Origin: an uncultured Chloroflexota bacterium
Lineage (GTDB): Bacteria > Chloroflexota > Anaerolineae > Aggregatilineales > Phototrophicaceae
Length of the DNA stretch: 64,000 nucleotides
Assembly: GCA_937974245.1 (NCBI GenBank)
Contig: CALJKV010000069.1
Coordinates: 1-64,000, forward strand
Direction of reading: 5' to 3'
This document shows, one piece after another, positions 60,586 to 64,000 of this stretch. The translations under genes were made by a program, and so were the position numbers. Every line of letters starts with the position of its first letter. Within the stretch, counting starts at the first letter, position 1. The notes beneath the pieces are model-generated. The model did not search any database and was not told the origin of the DNA. It saw only the letters and a list, made by a program, of their open reading frames with translations.

Positions 60586-61674
60586 ATGAGCAATTGGAAC
60601 ACGATCACCGAAAAAGTAAACGCCGGGGAACGGCTGGCCTATGAGGACGGCGTCTGGCTCTTTGAGCAGCGCGATGTCATCAAAATCGGCAAGCTGGCGC
60701 AGGTGGTGCGCCGCCGCCTGCATGGGGACAAAGTCTATTTCAACAAAAATCGCCACATCAACCCCACCAATGTGTGCGCTTTCCACTGTAATTTCTGCTC
60801 CTTCGCCCGTACCGCCGAGAAGATGGAGGGGGCGTACACGTTTATGCCGGAGCAGATTCCGGATAAGGTGCGCGGCGCGGTGGAGGCCGGGGTGCGCGAG
60901 TTCCACATCGTTGGCGGGCTGCACCCGGAACTCGGTTTTGACTATTACCTGGACATCCTGCGGACGCTCAAGCGCGAGTTCCCCCACATTCATCTGAAGG
61001 CGTTCACGGCAGTGGAGATTGACTTCTTCAAAGACCTGACGAACCAGACACACGAACAGGTCTTGCAGCAGCTGATTGAAGCCGGTCTGGATAGTATGCC
61101 GGGCGGCGGCGCGGAAATCTTCCATTGGGACGTGCGCCGTAAAATCTGCCCGGAGAAGGCCAATATGGAAACCTGGCTGGCGGTGCATGATGCCGCTCAC
61201 CGCCTGGGACTCAAGACCAACGCGACGATGCTCTACGGACATATCGAGAAATACGAACACCGCGTCCATCACATGGTCGCCCTGCGTGAACAGCAGGATA
61301 AATCCGGCGGATTCCAGACGTTTATCGGGCTGGCCTTCCACCCCGAAGAGAATAACCTGGGTCGCCGCCTCAACCGCCAGTGGACAACCGGCGTGGATGA
61401 CATCAAGACGCTGGCGATCAGCCGTTTGATGCTGGATAACTTCTCTAACATCAAGGCCTACTGGGTGATGCTCACCCCGGAACTGGCGCAGGTCGCGTTG
61501 AGCTTCGGCGCGAACGACATGGACGGCACGATCATCGAAGAACACATCTACCAGGATGCAGGGGCGCGTAAACAGGCGATGACGGTTGAACAATTGAAGA
61601 ACTTCATCCGTTCGGCGGGCTACACCCCGGTTGAGCGCGACACGGTCTACAACGAGATTGAGGTGTTCGCGTAA
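60586..61674 (+). CDS. mqnE: Aminofutalosine synthase MqnE
   Basis: A 362-residue radical SAM enzyme. The cluster motif CAFHCNFCSF holds Cys64, Cys68 and Cys71; FHIVGGLHPELGFDYY, SMPGGGAEIF, TNATMLYGHIE and FIGLAFHPEENNLG are typical of MqnE. It joins S-adenosylmethionine to the enolpyruvyl benzoate precursor to form aminofutalosine in the futalosine route to menaquinone. AAGGGATG precedes GTG 60583/ATG 60586. Other mqn genes are not in the window. It indicates menaquinone-based respiration by the futalosine route in this organism. Confidence 0.94.
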   Translation: MSNWNTITEKVNAGERLAYEDGVWLFEQRDVIKIGKLAQVVRRRLHGDKVYFNKNRHINPTNVCAFHCNFCSFARTAEKMEGAYTFMPEQIPDKVRGAVEAGVREFHIVGGLHPELGFDYYLDILRTLKREFPHIHLKAFTAVEIDFFKDLTNQTHEQVLQQLIEAGLDSMPGGGAEIFHWDVRRKICPEKANMETWLAVHDAAHRLGLKTNATMLYGHIEKYEHRVHHMVALREQQDKSGGFQTFIGLAFHPEENNLGRRLNRQWTTGVDDIKTLAISRLMLDNFSNIKAYWVMLTPELAQVALSFGANDMDGTIIEEHIYQDAGARKQAMTVEQLKNFIRSAGYTPVERDTVYNEIEVFA

Positions 61675-61713
61675 GAGGGTTACGTTAGCCCCTCCGAAAC
61701 TGTGGTTCTCCGT

Positions 61714-61765
61714 CCCCTCTCCAAGTTGGAGAGGGGAAAACGAACGCAGCGAGTAGGGGTGAGGT
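61714..61765. repeat. Left palindromic repeat flanking the DUF559 gene
   Basis: CCCCTCTCC at 61714-61722 pairs with GGAGAGGGG at 61728-61736; the unit continues with GAAAACGAACGCAGCG and AGGGGTGAGGT (61755-61765). The last element is the inverse of ACCTCACCCCT at 62173-62183. Confidence 0.8.
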
Positions 61766-61780
61766 TTCGAGGCATACCAG

Positions 61781-62185
61781 ATGTCGGAAAATTCGAATGG
61801 TCCGTTCCATACGCCGCCCGAACTTTGGAAAAAACTCAAACCGCTGGCCCGCCAGATGCGTCATGAACCCACTCCGGCGGAAAGTGCGCTCTGGGAGCGG
61901 CTTCGTAACCGGCGGATAGCCAGGGCTAAATTCCGACGACAATACGCTATTGAACGCTTCATTGTGGATTTTGTCTGCCTGGAGCTTCGCCTGATTATTG
62001 AAGTAGACGGCGATATTCACGCCTTACAAACAGAGTATGATGCCGCACGCCAGTCCTTTTTAGAGTCACAGGGTTTTTGTGTGCTGCGCTTCAATAATGG
62101 GGATGTCTTGCAGTCGTTGGACGCTGTTGTAACTGTGATTGGGGAAACGTTGGTCAGCCGGGCAAAGGGCTTACCTCACCCCTAA
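61781..62185 (+). CDS. DUF559 endonuclease-fold protein (Vsr-like)
   Basis: A 134-residue DUF559 protein of the PD-(D/E)xK, very-short-patch-repair-like superfamily. Visible motifs are TPAESALWERLRNRRI, KFRRQYAIERFIVDFVC with a catalytic-site Asp, LIIEVDGDIH with the Glu/Asp of the fold, and RQSFLESQGFCVLRFNNGDVL. A nuclease role on DNA is likely by family. Its last codons (LPHP stop) are encoded by the right-hand repeat, and both flanks carry inverted palindromic repeats, so gene and repeats seem to travel as one unit. Confidence 0.88.
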   Translation: MSENSNGPFHTPPELWKKLKPLARQMRHEPTPAESALWERLRNRRIARAKFRRQYAIERFIVDFVCLELRLIIEVDGDIHALQTEYDAARQSFLESQGFCVLRFNNGDVLQSLDAVVTVIGETLVSRAKGLPHP

Positions 62186-62209
62186 ATCCCCTCTCCTAGC
62201 GGAGAGGGG
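62173..62209. repeat. Right palindromic repeat flanking the DUF559 gene
   Basis: ACCTCACCCCT (62173-62183), which contains the end of the DUF559 frame, then CCCCTCTCC (62188-62196) paired with GGAGAGGGG (62201-62209). It is inverted relative to the left repeat. A further, weaker CTCC/GGAG hairpin follows near 62227-62245. Confidence 0.8.
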
Positions 62210-62330
62210 ACTTATACCCGCCCTCTGCTCCTATTTGGAGAGGAGACCAGCGGGTTGGAGGGATTACCACAATGACCGGACACAGCAAACCTTGTACGAT
62301 ACTATCGTTTCAGTTTAGTGAGTAACCCCC

Positions 62331-62954
62331 ATGCATATCCGTGATGCTTACACCGAGTGGGCAGCGACCTACGACACCGACCGCAACCTGACCCGCGACC
62401 TGGATGCAACCATGACCCGGCAGACATTAGGGGCACATCACTGTGCGGTGGCACTGGAACTCGGCTGCGGGACAGGCAAGAATACCGCCCTGCTGGCAGG
62501 CATTGCGGGGCGGGTCTATGCCCTGGATTTCTCCGAGGGCATGATCACCCAGGCCAGGGCGAAGATCAGCGCCGAGCATGTGCAGTTCACCCTGGCCGAC
62601 CTCACCCAGACCTGGCCGTGCGCGGCGGAGCATGTGGAATTGGTCGTCTGCAATCTGGTACTGGAACATATCCGCGATCTCGACTTCATTTTCGCGGAAG
62701 CGCGGCGCGTGCTGGCCGAGGGTGGGCAGTTTTATATCTCGGAACTGCACCCTTTCAAGCAGTACCAGGGCAAAAAAGCCATTTTCCAGCGTGGCGAGGC
62801 GCAAACAGAGATCCCTGCATTCGTGCATCACATCTCGGATTTTGTCACCTCAGCACAGAAGGCCGGGTTTGCACTGAAGAAACTGGGCGAATGGTGGCAC
62901 GACGACGACCCGCCGGGTACGCCCCGATTGGTGACGTTCCTGTTTACGAAATGA
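62331..62954 (+). CDS. Class I SAM-dependent methyltransferase
   Basis: A 207-residue methyltransferase of the Methyltransf_11/UbiE-like type: a DAYTEWAATYD cap, SAM-binding motif I ALELGCGTGKNT, the acidic residue in VYALDFSEGM, NLVLEHIRDLDFIF, then EARRVLAEGGQFYISELHPFK. The substrate is unknown; a quinone role is conceivable because mqnE is nearby, but the DUF559 unit lies between them. It is 34 bp upstream of the SDR epimerase and may be co-transcribed with it. Confidence 0.9.
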   Translation: MHIRDAYTEWAATYDTDRNLTRDLDATMTRQTLGAHHCAVALELGCGTGKNTALLAGIAGRVYALDFSEGMITQARAKISAEHVQFTLADLTQTWPCAAEHVELVVCNLVLEHIRDLDFIFAEARRVLAEGGQFYISELHPFKQYQGKKAIFQRGEAQTEIPAFVHHISDFVTSAQKAGFALKKLGEWWHDDDPPGTPRLVTFLFTK

Positions 62955-62988
62955 CGCAGCACGAAACACAGATTAAGAGACACATACC

Positions 62989-63897
62989 ATGCCTGATCGT
63001 TACGCCGTCACCGGAGCGTTCGGATACTCCGGCCAATACATCGCCCGCCGTCTGCTGGATGCCGGGCACGAAGTTATCACGCTGACCAACTCGCTGCGCA
63101 AGGCGAATCCCTTTGGCGACCGGGTTAAGGCTTACCCTTTCAATTGGGACAATCCGGCGGTGCTGGCTGAGTCGCTGCGCGGCACAGACGTACTCATCAA
63201 TACCTACTGGGTACGTTTCAACCATGATAACTTCACCCATAGTGTGGCTGTCGAAAATACGCTGAAGCTTTTCCAGGTGGCAAAGGAGGCCGGCGTGCGG
63301 CGAGTCGTGCATGTCAGCATCACTAACCCGTCCGAACACTCGCCACTCGAATATTTTTCCGGCAAAGCCCGCCTCGAACGCGCCCTGACAGAGTCGGGAT
63401 TATCCTATGCCATCCTGCGGCCTACGGTGCTGTTTGGCAAAGAGGATATTCTCATCAACAATATCGCCTGGGCACTGAGACGCCTACCGGTTTTTGGTGT
63501 GTTTGGCGACGGGAGCTACCGCTTGCAGCCGATTTATGTGGATGACCTGGCGGCGCTGGCAGTGGAACAGGGCGCGAAGACCGAAAACACGGTTATTGAT
63601 GCGATTGGGCCGGAAACATTCACCTATAAGGAACTGGCACAAACCATCGGAGCGATTATCGGACAGCGCAGGCCGGTACTCCCAATGCCACCGCGTCTGG
63701 CCTATTTCGCCGGAGGCATCATCGGGCGGCTGAATGGCGACGTGATGATTACGTGGGAAGAAGTGCTGGGGCTGATGGCTGACCTCCTGTATGTGGACTC
63801 GCCTCCTGCCGGGGCGACGAAACTCACTGATTGGGCACAAAAACACGCAGACACGCTTGGCAAGCGCTATGCCAGCGAACTCGGACGGCGGCAATAA
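62989..63897 (+). CDS. NAD(P)-binding atypical SDR, NDUFA9/epimerase-like
   Basis: A 302-residue short-chain dehydrogenase-fold protein. Its nucleotide loop is YAVTGAFGYSGQYIARRLL (TGxxGxxG); VHVSITNPSE, the catalytic-type YFSGK (YxxxK) and LRPTVLFGKEDIL follow. The C-terminal half has the YVDDLAALAVEQG and TYKELAQTIGAIIG segments of atypical SDRs related to complex I subunit NDUFA9. Reaction unknown: possibly ubiquinone-type, carotenoid or sugar-related chemistry. Unlike the epimerase at 26525, its Tyr-Lys pair is retained. Confidence 0.88.
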   Translation: MPDRYAVTGAFGYSGQYIARRLLDAGHEVITLTNSLRKANPFGDRVKAYPFNWDNPAVLAESLRGTDVLINTYWVRFNHDNFTHSVAVENTLKLFQVAKEAGVRRVVHVSITNPSEHSPLEYFSGKARLERALTESGLSYAILRPTVLFGKEDILINNIAWALRRLPVFGVFGDGSYRLQPIYVDDLAALAVEQGAKTENTVIDAIGPETFTYKELAQTIGAIIGQRRPVLPMPPRLAYFAGGIIGRLNGDVMITWEEVLGLMADLLYVDSPPAGATKLTDWAQKHADTLGKRYASELGRRQ

Positions 63898-63924
63898 AGC
63901 GACTCCAGGAGCGCAGATATCACC

Positions 63925-64000
63925 ATGTCATCCCATCCCGTTACCATCGTTGCTTTCTTTGTGCTGTTGTTCGTGCTCATCTGGGGCTATGAACGACTGG
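63925..64000 (+). CDS. Start of a membrane protein gene, truncated by the window edge
   Basis: Only the first 25 codons are present: a short polar start (SSHP) and a hydrophobic stretch (VTIVAFFVLLFVLIWGY) that would form a membrane helix. ATG 63925 lies 27 bp after the SDR stop. An AGGAG is present, but 13 nt upstream, so the start is provisional. The family cannot be judged. Confidence 0.5.
   Translation, partial: MSSHPVTIVAFFVLLFVLIWGYERL

Noticed and set aside
60568..61839. A 423-codon minus-strand frame opposite mqnE
   Set aside because: MqnE has all radical SAM motifs in the plus frame; the minus frame lacks recognisable domains and crosses the repeat at 61714.
1..64000. tRNA and rRNA genes, prophage or transposase genes
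   Set aside because: None could be recognised by eye on either strand; intergenic regions are short and lack tRNA-like cloverleaf sequence. A covariance-model scan would settle this.

Overview
The window looks like chromosomal DNA of an uncultured-type member of Chloroflexota, most likely Anaerolineae. This is a judgement from the gene mix, not a computed placement: long secreted proteins of PPC (bacterial pre-peptidase C-terminal) repeats, a YfhO membrane protein beside an actinobacterial-type inositol-phosphate synthase, a DUF5946 protein, futalosine-pathway MqnE, a large kinase-AAA-TPR protein, a CvnD-like GTPase, and GTG/TTG starts in moderately GC-rich DNA. Three stretches are visibly AT-richer and look acquired: the Rhs remnant at the left edge, the ASCH pair near 19-20 kb, and the propeller gene near 59-60 kb.

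Layout. 1-5 kb: a broken Rhs fragment, then a 1,284-residue exported PPC-repeat protein. 5-13 kb: two small unknown genes, then a sugar catabolic block (fucose-isomerase-like protein, transaldolase, GH4 glycosidase, LacI regulator, Gfo/Idh/MocA oxidoreductase), interrupted by an opposite-strand MazF toxin. 13-20 kb: macro-domain protein, DUF5946, acyltransferase, a dehydratase-SbcD-MBL operon and an ASCH pair. 20-31 kb: YfhO, Ino1, a glutamine amidotransferase-like hydrolase, TrpS, then an overlapping epimerase-HAD-shikimate-kinase-like run, an exported unknown and a nitrilase. 31-38 kb: an esterase-fold protein lacking its serine, a TIR-HEAT-GTPase protein, a PH-like protein, and a LarA-type racemase overlapping a sugar kinase. 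37-44 kb: a leftward glycoside operon (GH31, ABC binding protein, two permeases, alpha/beta hydrolase). 44-58 kb: a Ser/Thr kinase-AAA-TPR regulator diverging from two tandem exported subtilase-like proteases with N-terminal GFNVxGL heptapeptide repeats, an ABC-2 exporter, an exported serpin and a second PPC protein. 59-64 kb: exported propeller protein, MqnE, a DUF559 endonuclease inside palindromic repeats, a methyltransferase, an SDR epimerase and the first 25 codons of a membrane protein.

How the genes may work together. A 24-bp LacI-type palindrome before lacI (10652-10675) recurs with 19 of 24 identical bases before the GH31-ABC operon (44412-44435). The two sugar loci, 34 kb apart, are therefore probably one regulon for a glycoside taken up by ABC transport, hydrolysed by GH31/GH4 enzymes and entering metabolism through an isomerase and a transaldolase. 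The strongest candidate for a little-described system is the exported pair of GFNVxGL subtilases with the exporter, inhibitory-type serpin and divergent kinase around them. The TIR-HEAT-GTPase protein is the second.
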